Below the pieces are notes generated by a model that saw nothing but the letters and a program-made list of their open reading frames with translations, was not told the origin of the DNA and ran no database searches. The position numbers were made by a program, and so were the translations under genes. Below are positions 9,846-17,579 of a DNA stretch of 64,000 nt, piece by piece (the first letter of the stretch is position 1; every line of letters starts with the position of its first letter). The DNA is from Solibacillus sp. FSL W7-1464 (GTDB lineage Bacteria > Bacillota > Bacilli > Bacillales_A > Planococcaceae), in contig NZ_JBBORC010000001.1 in assembly GCF_038004425.1 (NCBI RefSeq), positions 1,217,001 to 1,281,000 on the forward strand, read 5' to 3'.

Positions 9846-10469
9846 ATGGAGAAATTACTTTTAACAGGATTTGAACCGTTTTTATCAAATCCGATCAATC
9901 CTACAATGGAAGTCGTGCAGGCACTGAACGGAAAAACGACCGGCCAGTTTGAAATTGTTGGTCATGTCCTATCTGTTGACTTCGCAAAAGCACCGGAACA
10001 ATTTATGGCACTGGTCGAAGAAGTAAAGCCGACGATTATCATTTCATTAGGGTTAGCGTCGGGCATTACAAAAATTTCTCCGGAACGTGTTGCATTGAAT
10101 GTAAAGGATGGAGAAAAGGACAATGCGGGGAATGCGTTTGAAGATGCACCGATCAAAGAAGACGGGGATGTTGCGTATTTGTCGACATTGCCGATCCGCA
10201 AAATCGTCAACCGATTAAATACTGCAGGTTATCCGACGGCAATATCGAATTCAGCAGGAACGTATTTATGCAATAATATAATGTATGAAGGCTTGTACTA
10301 TGCTGCGAAGAATGAAGCGATTCGAGCTACAGGATTTATCCACATCCCTGCATCATTCGAGCTGGCGATTGAGCACGGCCGAATTCCAGGCTGGTCAATG
10401 CGGGATCTGACAGCGGCCATTGAACTGGCAATCGAAGTTTGTGTAGAAAATGTGGAGCTGGCACGATAG
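9846..10469 (+). CDS. pcp: Pyrrolidone-carboxylate peptidase
   Basis: Cysteine peptidase (C15) removing N-terminal pyroglutamate; 207 residues, family length. Seen: N-terminal LLTGFEPFLSNPINPT, the Glu-containing SPERVALNVKD block (about 80), the nucleophile Cys in SNSAGTYLCNN (about 144) and the His in GFIHIPA (about 168). Only 13 nt separate it from the carboxypeptidase gene, so the two are probably cotranscribed. Confidence 0.94.
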   Translation: MEKLLLTGFEPFLSNPINPTMEVVQALNGKTTGQFEIVGHVLSVDFAKAPEQFMALVEEVKPTIIISLGLASGITKISPERVALNVKDGEKDNAGNAFEDAPIKEDGDVAYLSTLPIRKIVNRLNTAGYPTAISNSAGTYLCNNIMYEGLYYAAKNEAIRATGFIHIPASFELAIEHGRIPGWSMRDLTAAIELAIEVCVENVELAR

Positions 10470-10579
10470 GAATTTAAGTTATATCTTTTGAAGTTACGCA
10501 AAGTGGTTAGCTGAAGTAATCCCTATTTTCCCTTACCATTAAAATAAACACAATATAATATCTTAAAAGGGGTAAATTA

Positions 10580-10789
10580 ATGGCAGTATTTAAAGCGCAA
10601 GGCGTAGTAACAAGTGAAACGGACAAGGGCGTCTATAAGGACATGGCAAGCGTAAGGGTGTACCTTCAAAAAAAGGATATGACCATGCGTATTAAGTTTT
10701 ACGATTTAGAAACAGTGCATTATATACCTAAAGACAGTAAAATGTACAATGATTTAATGCGAGACTTATTTAGCAACGAAATGGAATAA
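10580..10789 (+). CDS. Small hypothetical protein, 69 residues
   Basis: I do not recognise this family. The protein is soluble, with an N-terminal beta-rich part (VFKAQGVVTSETDKGVYKDM..VRVYLQ) and a short acidic helical C-terminus. AAAAGGGG precedes the ATG at good distance, a TATAAT box lies at about 10554-10559, and a clear intrinsic terminator follows, so it looks like a genuine monocistronic gene. Confidence 0.7.
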   Translation: MAVFKAQGVVTSETDKGVYKDMASVRVYLQKKDMTMRIKFYDLETVHYIPKDSKMYNDLMRDLFSNEME

Positions 10790-10846
10790 GGTTACAATTT
10801 GTCACAATGTCAATAAAGCATTGAAAGTAATGAAAAAAGTAAGAAT

Positions 10847-10877
10847 AAAAAATCAGCCGTGTTGCGGCTGATTTTTG
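10847..10877. terminator. Bidirectional intrinsic terminator
   Basis: AAAAATCAGCCG, 5-nt loop, CGGCTGATTTTT. It can serve the small gene on + and the DUF2624-like gene on -. Confidence 0.88.
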
Positions 10878-10945
10878 CTTTATATGGGAGATAATTTTAC
10901 GGGTTTTACAAAAGTGTGTACACGAAAATTCCGATTAATAATAAA

Positions 10946-11194
10946 TTACAATCCGACGAGCTTCATCAACTTTTTATAGCGTTTATCCCCAAGCAGCTTC
11001 TGAATTTTTTGTAATACCTCTTTTGGAATGCCGGTCAGAGCCCAGCTGATATTGGCATGCTTCAAAATTTTTTGCAGCTTCTGAATTTCTTCCAGGCTCA
11101 ATTCAAGCCCCTGCTGTTTTGCAAAATCCTGTAGCTGGCTGTCATTCATTCCTTTTAGGTTATCAAACCACTGTAGCATTTGAATTGTCTCCAT
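10946..11194 (-). CDS. Probable DUF2624 protein (YqfT-like)
   Basis: 82-residue helical protein with three or four amphipathic helices (NLKGMNDSQLQDFAKQQG, LSLEEIQKLQKILKH, PKEVLQKIQKLL) and a basic C-terminus. The helical pattern and the location just after nfo suggest the YqfT/DUF2624 family; the assignment rests mostly on context. Start codon has TGGAGACAATTC-type spacing. It is divergent from the zinc operon, sharing its 95-bp promoter region. Function unknown. Confidence 0.6.
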   Translation of the reverse strand: METIQMLQWFDNLKGMNDSQLQDFAKQQGLELSLEEIQKLQKILKHANISWALTGIPKEVLQKIQKLLGDKRYKKLMKLVGL

Positions 11195-11212
11195 CCTCTC
11201 AAGTTTATTCCC

Positions 11213-11241
11213 TTTACATGAACAAAAAACTGCATTATACT
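11213..11241 (+). promoter_or_regulatory. Sigma-A promoter of zurA-zurM-zur
   Basis: TTTACA, 17-nt spacer, TATACT, directly upstream of the Zur box. Confidence 0.72.
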
Positions 11242-11251
11242 AACATGATGT

Positions 11252-11272
11252 AAATCGTAATGATTTTGAATT
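11252..11272 (+). promoter_or_regulatory. Zur box
   Basis: AAATCGTAATGATTTTGAAT matches the Bacillus Zur operator (AAATCGTAAT, one base, inverse) perfectly in the left arm and loosely in the right. It sits around or just past the expected transcription start, so Zur bound to zinc would block the operon that encodes it. Confidence 0.75.
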
Positions 11273-11289
11273 AGAAAGAAGCGAACGAA

Positions 11290-12036
11290 ATGAAAAAACC
11301 ATTGATTGAATTGAAGGATGTTTCCTTTCAATATGAATACACGCAAGCACTGAAGAATATTTCGCTACGTGTCAATGAAGGCGACTTTTTGGCGTTGATC
11401 GGACAAAACGGTTCCGGTAAATCGACACTTTTGAAATTGATTTTAGGACTGTTGAAGCCCATGTCAGGGGAAATTAAATTATTTGGCGAACAGGCAAGCC
11501 ATTTTAAACACCGCGAATGGATTGGCTATGTCTCGCAAAAATCCAATGCCTTTAACTCGGGGTTTCCTGCAACGGTCGAAGAAGTCGTGAAAAGCGGTCT
11601 ATCGCAAAAGGTCGGACTTTTTAAACGCTATCCAAAAGATGCGGACTTTTTAGTAAAAGGTGCTTTAAAAGATGTCGGCATGGAGAAATTTCTGAAACGG
11701 AATATTGGACAGCTTTCCGGCGGGCAGCAGCAACGTGTGTTCATCGCTCGTGCATTAGTGTCCGATCCGAAGCTCCTTATTTTGGATGAACCAACAGTCG
11801 GCATTGACCGCGAAAATGTGCAGGCATTCTATGATATGCTCGCACATTTGAATAAGCATCACAATATGACAATGATTTTAGTTACACACGATGTGGACAC
11901 GGTTTCGGATCGGGTCAGTCATGTCGCATGCTTAAATCAGTCGATCCATTTCCATGGATACAAAAATGATTTTGATACGATTTCGGAAGAACAGATTGCT
12001 AGCTGGAACGGCCACTCTGTTCGAAAGATTCATTAA
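11290..12036 (+). CDS. zurA: Zinc ABC transporter, ATP-binding protein
   Basis: ATPase of a high-affinity zinc (metal) importer, 248 residues. Walker A IGQNGSGKSTL (about 37), Q-loop YVSQKSN, signature QLSGGQQQRV (about 141), Walker B LLILDEPTVGID (about 161) and the switch His in LVTHDVD (about 197). It is followed 15 nt later by its permease and then by a Fur-family regulator, the zurAM-zur arrangement of Listeria and Bacillales. No substrate-binding protein is in this operon; it must lie elsewhere. Confidence 0.9.
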   Translation: MKKPLIELKDVSFQYEYTQALKNISLRVNEGDFLALIGQNGSGKSTLLKLILGLLKPMSGEIKLFGEQASHFKHREWIGYVSQKSNAFNSGFPATVEEVVKSGLSQKVGLFKRYPKDADFLVKGALKDVGMEKFLKRNIGQLSGGQQQRVFIARALVSDPKLLILDEPTVGIDRENVQAFYDMLAHLNKHHNMTMILVTHDVDTVSDRVSHVACLNQSIHFHGYKNDFDTISEEQIASWNGHSVRKIH

Positions 12037-12051
12037 GAGGAGCAGGCCGTT

Positions 12052-12918
12052 ATGATAGAAGCTATATTAAACTATGAATTTTTACAAAATGCCTTTTTCT
12101 CAGGGCTTGTTATTGGAGTCATCGCACCACTATTAGGTGTATTTATCGTAGTAAGACGTTTATCGCTCATTGCGGATGCACTGTCGCATGTTACACTGGC
12201 GGGGATTGCCGGGAGCCTGTACTTGAGCCAATCGTTTGCAGCGTTGGCATTGCTGAATCCGATTTATTTAGGGATTATCGCATCTGTAAGTGGTTCGATT
12301 TTAATTGAACGATTACGCCGACTATATAAACATTATGAAGAACTTGCGATACCGATTATTATGTCGGGCGGAATCGGTGTGAGTGCCATTTTAATTTCAC
12401 TTGCAAGCGGATTTAATACCGATTTAATGAGCTATTTATTCGGTTCTGTATCTGCTGTATCGCGCCAGGATTTATATGTTGTACTGGCAATTGCAGTCGT
12501 TGTCGTATTATTTTTAGTCCTGTTTTTTAAAGAGCTTTTCGTCTTGTCGTTCGATGAGGAATATGCGAAAGCGAGCGGTTTACCTGCGAAGTGGATTCAC
12601 TTATTGTTTATGATTGTTGTCGCTCTCGTTATCGCAGCAAGTATGCGTATTGTCGGAATTCTGCTTGTTTCAAGCTTAATGACATTACCGGTAGCTGCAG
12701 CGATGCGACTGGCTCGCGGCTTTAAAGAAGCAATTATTTTAGCGATTGTATTTGGAGAGCTGGCCGTAGTAATCGGACTCATTTCTGCATTTTACCTGAA
12801 CTTGGCACCTGGTGGAACAATTGTTGTTACCTCCATTTTGATCTTGCTGTTCGTAATTTTAATTAAAAAACTTGTTTTGAAATTCACAATTAAATCGGAA
12901 GGGGAAGAACTACTGTGA
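12052..12918 (+). CDS. zurM: Zinc ABC transporter, permease
   Basis: ABC-3 family integral membrane permease, 288 residues with eight or so hydrophobic segments. Family motifs: [20 protein letters not shown] (about 35-55, coupling region), [18 protein letters not shown] (about 104-122) and [20 protein letters not shown] (about 200-220). It lies downstream of zurA and its end overlaps the GTG start of zur by 4 nt, indicating one transcription and translation unit. Confidence 0.9.
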   Translation: MIEAILNYEFLQNAFFSGLVIGVIAPLLGVFIVVRRLSLIADALSHVTLAGIAGSLYLSQSFAALALLNPIYLGIIASVSGSILIERLRRLYKHYEELAIPIIMSGGIGVSAILISLASGFNTDLMSYLFGSVSAVSRQDLYVVLAIAVVVVLFLVLFFKELFVLSFDEEYAKASGLPAKWIHLLFMIVVALVIAASMRIVGILLVSSLMTLPVAAAMRLARGFKEAIILAIVFGELAVVIGLISAFYLNLAPGGTIVVTSILILLFVILIKKLVLKFTIKSEGEELL

Positions 12919-13325
12919 ATGCAACGCGCGCGTGGGAAATATTAAAGGAAAATGGCTATAAAAAAACGGATAAACGAGAGTTGATTTTGGATATGTTTGC
13001 AGCTACAGAAAAGTATTTGACTGCCCGTGACTTGTTATCAGTATTGAAAAAGGATTTCCCCGGGATGAGTTTCGATACAATTTACCGTAACTTGGCAACT
13101 TTCGTGGAGCTTGATATTTTAGAAGAAACAGAATTAAACGGTGAGCGAAATTTCCGTATGCACTGTGAGTCGGATCACCATCACCACCACTTTATTTGCA
13201 GTGATTGCGGGAATGTAAAGGAACTGTCTGTTTGCCCGATGGAAATGCTCGGTGAAAAGCTGCCGGGTTATGCTGTTGAGGCGCATAAATTTGAGATTTA
13301 CGGCAAATGTCCGGAATGTTTATAG
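12915..13325 (+). CDS. zur: Zinc uptake regulator (Fur family)
   Basis: 136-residue Fur-family repressor. The winged helix comprises [12 protein letters not shown] and [18 protein letters not shown] (recognition helix, about 55-75). The metal sites include the histidine cluster [16 protein letters not shown] (about 90-105) and the structural-zinc cysteines CSDCG and CPECL. Context (zinc transporter and Zur box) makes Zur far more likely than Fur or PerR. It starts with GTG inside the zurM stop. Confidence 0.92.
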   Translation: MNATRAWEILKENGYKKTDKRELILDMFAATEKYLTARDLLSVLKKDFPGMSFDTIYRNLATFVELDILEETELNGERNFRMHCESDHHHHHFICSDCGNVKELSVCPMEMLGEKLPGYAVEAHKFEIYGKCPECL

Positions 13326-13346
13326 TAAACTGAAAATATTTTATTT

Positions 13347-13366
13347 GCATAATAATATTATTATGC
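13347..13366. promoter_or_regulatory. Perfect 20-bp palindrome before the cobalamin leader
   Basis: GCATAATAATATTATTATGC is a perfect even-centred dyad, 22 bp after the zur stop and about 35 bp before the riboswitch. TTGCAT (13345-13350) and TAAAGT (13367-13372) at its two edges are 16 bp apart and could be -35 and -10 boxes. It is a candidate operator for an unidentified repressor, or an A/T-rich hairpin; it has no T run. Confidence 0.5.
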
Positions 13367-13399
13367 TAAAGTGATAAAGACAAATTGAATAAATTTGCA

Positions 13400-13557
13400 G
13401 GAAAAAGATGCATGATGCATAAATGGGAATTCGGTGTAAATCCGAAGCTATATCCGTAACTGTAAGCGTTGATGAAAATAAGTGTGATACCACTGCTAAA
13501 CTAGCGGGAAGGTACTTATGAGTAAAGTGAAACGCAGAGCCAGGAGACCAATCTTTT
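13400..13557 (+). ncRNA. Cobalamin (AdoCbl) riboswitch
   Basis: Class signature elements occur in order: GATGCATGATGCAT stem, AAATGGGAATTCGGTGTAAA (13431-13450), ATCCGAAGC, CCGTAACTGTAAGCG (about 13455-13470), a variable arm with CTAGCGGGAAGGTACTTATG, and the B12-box GCAGAGCCAGGAGACC (13534-13549). It precedes a terminator hairpin and a corrinoid operon, so cobalamin binding should promote premature termination. Confidence 0.95.
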
Positions 13558-13648
13558 TCTTATCGTAACATCCCTCTTCGGAATTAAAGAGAATGTACGG
13601 CAGTCACTGATCGAATGAGCATCGTTTTACACTCTTTTTTGATTATTG

Positions 13649-13681
13649 AAGCCATCCATTTTCTTGGGTGGCTTTTTTTTC
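13649..13681 (+). terminator. Expression-platform terminator of the cobalamin riboswitch
   Basis: AAGCCATCC pairs with GGGTGGCTT, followed by eight T; located 90 nt after the aptamer and 50 nt before the first gene. Confidence 0.9.
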
Positions 13682-13730
13682 GTACACTCGGTAATTTCGG
13701 CGGGGCACTACTTGAAGTGAGGAGAATTTT

Positions 13731-14288
13731 ATGAAAAAGGATATCCGTTATTCCTGCTATCCGTTTATGCGGGAAAAATCAAGCTGCGTCGATTATGAAA
13801 TTCGAACCGACTCTTTAACAACCCGCATCGGTACAGTCTTTCCAACATTAGTCGATGATGCATCCGGTCAAGTCGTCTTGGAAGACTTAAGGAGGATACA
13901 ACCGTTAGCCTATCATGCCAATGGTTCTGTCCGTGGCAAATTGGCCATTACATCTGAGGATTTACAATGGCTAAGCGATCGATACGATTTTTATGTAGGT
14001 GAAGTCGGAGAAACGATTCAGCAGTTTGTTCTGCCACAAGGAATCGAAAGTGCAGCAAGACTGCATATTTGCCGCAGTGAGGCAAAAAAGTCTTACAGAG
14101 CATTACATAAAGTAAGTGAAGAAAGAGAAGTGGATGAAATTCTGTTCGATTTTCTCGGGCTGCTTGCCAATGTGTTTTTTGTCATGGCGGTCTATATGAA
14201 TCAGCAGCATCAACAAGAGGAAATTCCATTTATCTCAAAATCCTATCCAACGAAAAAGAAAAAAGGAGTTACAACAAATGAAATTTAA
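13731..14288 (+). CDS. Cobalamin adenosyltransferase-like protein
   Basis: 185-residue protein, first gene under the cobalamin riboswitch. The C-terminal half (about 105-165: SAARLHICRSEAKKSYRAL...FDFLGLLANVFFVMA) resembles the ATP-binding Arg-rich helix and final helix of PduO-type ATP:cob(I)alamin adenosyltransferases. The usual N-terminal TGDxGxT phosphate motif is not present; instead there is a different 90-residue N-terminal region ending with TSEDLQWLSDRYDFYVGEVG. It may be a divergent adenosyltransferase or a corrinoid-binding relative. It overlaps btuF by 11 nt. Confidence 0.62.
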   Translation: MKKDIRYSCYPFMREKSSCVDYEIRTDSLTTRIGTVFPTLVDDASGQVVLEDLRRIQPLAYHANGSVRGKLAITSEDLQWLSDRYDFYVGEVGETIQQFVLPQGIESAARLHICRSEAKKSYRALHKVSEEREVDEILFDFLGLLANVFFVMAVYMNQQHQQEEIPFISKSYPTKKKKGVTTNEI

Positions 14289-15231
14289 TAACAAATGGGT
14301 CGTTGCTTTCGCGGCAACATTATTACTGGCAGCATGTGGATCAGATGAGGAAAAAACAGATGGCAATGCGGAAAAAGAAACACAGACTGCATCGAAAAAT
14401 GAAGGAGCACCCTATACAGTTGTAGATGACCGTGGTGTGGAAGTAACATTCGATGAAGTACCGGAAACGATTATTTCCCTACAGCCGAGCAATACAGAAA
14501 TTTTGTTTGAGCTGGGTGTCGGTGAACAAATTGTCGGGGCAACAGAATATGATACATATCCGGAAGCCGCACAAAAAATCGAGCGTGTGTCGACTTCTAC
14601 TGTCATCAATGCAGAGCGAATTCTGGAATTAGATCCGGATGTCGTTATAGCTTATACAATTGGGGAGGAAGCACAAATTGCCCAATTGGAAGATGCGGGT
14701 CTTAAAGTATTTGTAATTGCTTCGGCGGCGACATTTGATGATGTTTATTCGGATATTATCCAGCTGTCGGAAGTAATGGGTGTGGACGATAAAGGTGAAA
14801 AAGTTGTAGCGGACATTAAAGCGCAAATCGAAACAGTACAGGAAAAAACAGCAACACTTGATACGAAGAAAAAAGCCTATTATGAAGTGTCACCAGCTCC
14901 GAATCTTTGGACTACCGGCAGCAGTACGTTCCAGCAGGAAATAATGGATCACGCAAATGTTGAAAATATTTTTGCGGATCAGAAGAGCTGGATCAGTGTA
15001 ACGGAAGAAGATATCATTACACGTAACCCTGAAATTATCATTACACCTGCAACATATATGGAAAATGCGGTCGAAGAAATTTTAGGACGTACAGGCTGGG
15101 AGAAAATACAGGCAGTCACAGACAAGGCAGTTTATTTAGTGGATGGGGATATTATGTCCCGACCTGGACCGCGTATTGGTGAAGCGGTAGAAATTATGGC
15201 ACAATCAGTATACCCGGAACTGTTTAAATAA
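14278..15231 (+). CDS. btuF: Corrinoid ABC transporter substrate-binding lipoprotein
   Basis: 317-residue lipoprotein of the class III (BtuF/FhuD) binding-protein family. The signal with lipobox LLLAACGSD places Cys at about 21. Acidic linker, then TVVDDRGVEVTFDEVPETIISLQPSNTEILFELGVG (N-lobe start, about 47-82) and the long inter-lobe helix near 180-200 typical of this class. The cobalamin riboswitch and operon context indicate corrinoid binding. No btuC or btuD gene lies next to it, so its permease and ATPase must be encoded elsewhere or shared. Confidence 0.85.
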   Translation: MKFNNKWVVAFAATLLLAACGSDEEKTDGNAEKETQTASKNEGAPYTVVDDRGVEVTFDEVPETIISLQPSNTEILFELGVGEQIVGATEYDTYPEAAQKIERVSTSTVINAERILELDPDVVIAYTIGEEAQIAQLEDAGLKVFVIASAATFDDVYSDIIQLSEVMGVDDKGEKVVADIKAQIETVQEKTATLDTKKKAYYEVSPAPNLWTTGSSTFQQEIMDHANVENIFADQKSWISVTEEDIITRNPEIIITPATYMENAVEEILGRTGWEKIQAVTDKAVYLVDGDIMSRPGPRIGEAVEIMAQSVYPELFK

Positions 15232-15243
15232 GTATAGAATAGA

Positions 15244-15275
15244 AGGACATGCCTTAGTTTCGGCATGTTCTTTTT
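15244..15275 (+). terminator. Terminator or attenuator between btuF and cobU
   Basis: GGACATGCC and GGCATGTTC form a stem followed by TTTTT. Only 26 nt separate it from the cobU start, too little for an obvious new promoter, so it may act as a partial terminator lowering expression of the cob genes. Confidence 0.75.
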
Positions 15276-15301
15276 ACATATAAGGACGAGGAGGTAGCCG
15301 A

Positions 15302-15844
15302 TTGATCTTTATAACGGGTGGTGTACGAAGCGGGAAAAGTGCTTTTGCAGAAAAATACGCAAGGCAGTTAGGTGAAGAGAAGACGCTCTACTATGTTGCG
15401 ACAGGCGTATCCTTTGATGAGGAAATGAAAAAACGGATTATCCGCCATCAGCTGGACCGTGATAGTCAGAACATCAACTGGAACACAGTGGAAATGCAAG
15501 TCGAAGTTCCACCAGCTATTCAAGAATTAAATAATGATACAGTTGTGCTTTTTGAATGTGTGACAACATGGCTTTCGAATGTACTTTATACATATGAACA
15601 AAGGAATGAAAATAGCGAATATATTGATAATTGTATCGGATCGCTGCAAAAGCAATTGCTAACTTGGCGTAAGCAGGGTGCTACAATTATAGTTGTATCA
15701 AATGAAGTGCTGGATGAACTCCCATCACAATATGGGGAAGTAAATTTATATCGTAAATTGTTGGGTGAGCTTCATCAATGGATTGTCCAAAAAAGTGATG
15801 AAGCATATGAAGTACAATTTCAGCTTGTACAGCGGTGGAAGTAA
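15302..15844 (+). CDS. cobU: Adenosylcobinamide kinase/guanylyltransferase, copy 1
   Basis: CobU family, 180 residues, phosphorylating and guanylylating adenosylcobinamide. The P-loop GGVRSGKS (about 5-12) is intact, the guanylylated-His region KRIIRHQ (about 47-53) keeps the expected His, and FECVTTWLSN (about 88-97) matches. The C-terminal motif after VSNEV is degraded: where family members have GxGIVPE..ARxFRDxxGRxNQ, this protein reads LDELPSQYGEVNLYRKLLGELHQ. A second CobU-like gene at 17151 preserves that very motif. TTG start with GAGGAGGTAGCCGA upstream. Confidence 0.85.
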   Translation: MIFITGGVRSGKSAFAEKYARQLGEEKTLYYVATGVSFDEEMKKRIIRHQLDRDSQNINWNTVEMQVEVPPAIQELNNDTVVLFECVTTWLSNVLYTYEQRNENSEYIDNCIGSLQKQLLTWRKQGATIIVVSNEVLDELPSQYGEVNLYRKLLGELHQWIVQKSDEAYEVQFQLVQRWK

Positions 15845-15856
15845 GGAGGAAACAAG

Positions 15857-16630
15857 TTGAAAAATAGTTGTAGCGGTTTTTTATTAGCGTGGCAATTTTT
15901 TTCGGCAGTGCCGATTAAAAAACAGTTGGATATGAATGGCAAGTCGGTTACATGGATGTATGGTTTTTTGCCGATTGTTGGATTGCTGATTGGATCAATA
16001 ATTAGTAGTGGCGTATTTATACTATCTCGCTATAGTGAGATTTCGGACTTGTTATTGGCGATTTTGATTGTTATCGGGTTAATCGTCCTGACAGGGGGAC
16101 TGCATTTAGACGGATGGATCGATATGAGCGATGCGTTCTTTTCCTATGGAGAAAAAGAGAAACGGCTGGAAATATTGGATGATCCGCGTACAGGCGCTTT
16201 TGGAGTTATTAGTGTTTTTTGCTTACTCGTATTAAAAATCGGTATTATTTATGAAATGCTGTTGCAGGGGCAATTTGAGATTGTGCCGTTTTTAATCTTT
16301 ATTCCGTTTATCGCGAGAATGGGGATGCTGCTCTATTTTATAACGATGCAGCCAGCAAAGGAAAAAGGACTTGCTGCTTATTTTAAAGGGATCGTCATTC
16401 CAAATAAGCTTGCTGTTTTAATCGGCGTTCAAAGTTTCCTTGCATTTGTCTGCTGGTTTTACATCGGTGTTTTCAGCTTGTTTATTTTGGTCGTAGTAAT
16501 GCTGATTGCCGTTGCAATATACCGGAATTGGTCAAAGAAATATTTTGGCGGAGTAACAGGTGATTTACTCGGTGCACTCGGTGAAGGTTTGGAGGTCGTT
16601 TTATGGCTGACGATATTACTGTGCATTTAA
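15857..16630 (+). CDS. cobS: Adenosylcobinamide-GDP ribazoletransferase (cobalamin synthase)
   Basis: Integral membrane enzyme joining adenosylcobinamide-GDP with alpha-ribazole (phosphate) to give cobalamin; 257 residues, six or seven hydrophobic segments. Family motifs: LTGGLHLDGWIDMSDAFFSYGEKEKRLEILDDPRTGAFG spans about 77-115 (acidic metal-binding residues DGW and SD, and the KRLEIMxDxRxGxxG signature) and FGGVTGDLLGALGE (about 230-243). TTG start behind AAGGAGG. It overlaps cobC by 28 nt. Confidence 0.92.
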   Translation: MKNSCSGFLLAWQFFSAVPIKKQLDMNGKSVTWMYGFLPIVGLLIGSIISSGVFILSRYSEISDLLLAILIVIGLIVLTGGLHLDGWIDMSDAFFSYGEKEKRLEILDDPRTGAFGVISVFCLLVLKIGIIYEMLLQGQFEIVPFLIFIPFIARMGMLLYFITMQPAKEKGLAAYFKGIVIPNKLAVLIGVQSFLAFVCWFYIGVFSLFILVVVMLIAVAIYRNWSKKYFGGVTGDLLGALGEGLEVVLWLTILLCI

Positions 16631-17208
16631 TCAGGCATGAAAAAACGAAGGCGAATATGGAGCGTAAATATATTGGCTGGACAGATGAACCGATACAAAA
16701 AAAAGTCGTAGCCGAAATTGATCTGCAGCCTGCTATCGTTTATGGGAGCGATTTGCGGAGATGTCGTGAAACTGCACAATGCTATTTTCCTGATGCCGAA
16801 TTTATCGCATCAAGGGATTTGCGTGAGCTGCATTTTGGGGACTTTGAAATGTGTACATATGAACAATTACAGCATAACGGAACATACCGGGCTTGGATTG
16901 ATGACCCGCTTAACAATCCGATTCCAAACGGAGAAACTTTTCTTCAATTCCAGCAGCGTGTATTAAACGATTTTCGTGAAATTGTATATGAGAATAAAGA
17001 ATATACGTTCATCGTACATGGTGGAGTGATTCGGTTATTACTCGCCGTATACGGGTTGGAGGAGCAATCCTTTCAGCAAACAGTGGCCAATCATCGTACG
17101 ATTTATACACTTGGCTGGAATTCGGTAGATGAACTCATAGGAGGTGCGAGATGTACGTTATACTCGGAGGCGCACATAACGGTAAACGAAAATATGCAGA
17201 AAAACTGA
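16603..17208 (+). CDS. cobC: Alpha-ribazole phosphatase (histidine phosphatase family)
   Basis: 201-residue phosphoglycerate-mutase-like phosphatase; the context gives alpha-ribazole-5'-phosphate or cobalamin-phosphate dephosphorylation. The phosphohistidine motif is LIRHEKT (about 9-15), with Glu where most members have Gly. YGSDLRRCRETA (about 47-58) supplies the second arginine and FIVHGGVIRLL (about 138) the second histidine. GGAGGTCGTTTT precedes the ATG inside cobS. Its last 58 nt overlap the following gene in another frame. Confidence 0.83.
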   Translation: MADDITVHLIRHEKTKANMERKYIGWTDEPIQKKVVAEIDLQPAIVYGSDLRRCRETAQCYFPDAEFIASRDLRELHFGDFEMCTYEQLQHNGTYRAWIDDPLNNPIPNGETFLQFQQRVLNDFREIVYENKEYTFIVHGGVIRLLLAVYGLEEQSFQQTVANHRTIYTLGWNSVDELIGGARCTLYSEAHITVNENMQKN

Positions 17209-17579
17209 TTGAACAATTACCGGCAAAAGAATTGATGATTTGTGAAGGATACTTGCCAAAAGCGGAAAATATAAATAAAAACGAGCGCTACGTAATCACT
17301 GATTTTGAACAGATCATTTTACCGTATCTTCATGAATCCGAAGAACAGGCTGCCCGGCAGATTTACGAACAGATGATACAGATTGCCGAGCAGGCAGAAC
17401 TGTTTTGTATTTGTACAGATACGAGCCGCGGTGTTGTACCGCTTGAAAAGGAAGCACGGTTGTTAAGAGATACTTGCGGTCGCCTTTACCAGAAGCTTTG
17501 TAATGAGGCCCGGACAGTTGTTCGTGTATGGTACGGCATCCCGCAAATTTTAAAAGGAGATTCTCATGGACAAGAGTAA
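17151..17579 (+). CDS. CobU-like protein, copy 2 (divergent, short)
   Basis: 142-residue divergent CobU relative. The P-loop region ILGGAHNGKRKYAEKL keeps GxxxxGK but has Arg in place of Ser/Thr. The segment holding the guanylylated His is missing. In contrast the C-terminal family motif RGVVPLEKEARLLRDTCG (about 94-111) with IPQILKG at the end is well kept. These losses are the mirror image of those in copy 1 at 15302, so the two proteins may act together. Ribosome site GGAGGTGCGAG; overlaps cobC by 58 nt and the next gene by 14 nt. Confidence 0.72.
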   Translation: MYVILGGAHNGKRKYAEKLIEQLPAKELMICEGYLPKAENINKNERYVITDFEQIILPYLHESEEQAARQIYEQMIQIAEQAELFCICTDTSRGVVPLEKEARLLRDTCGRLYQKLCNEARTVVRVWYGIPQILKGDSHGQE

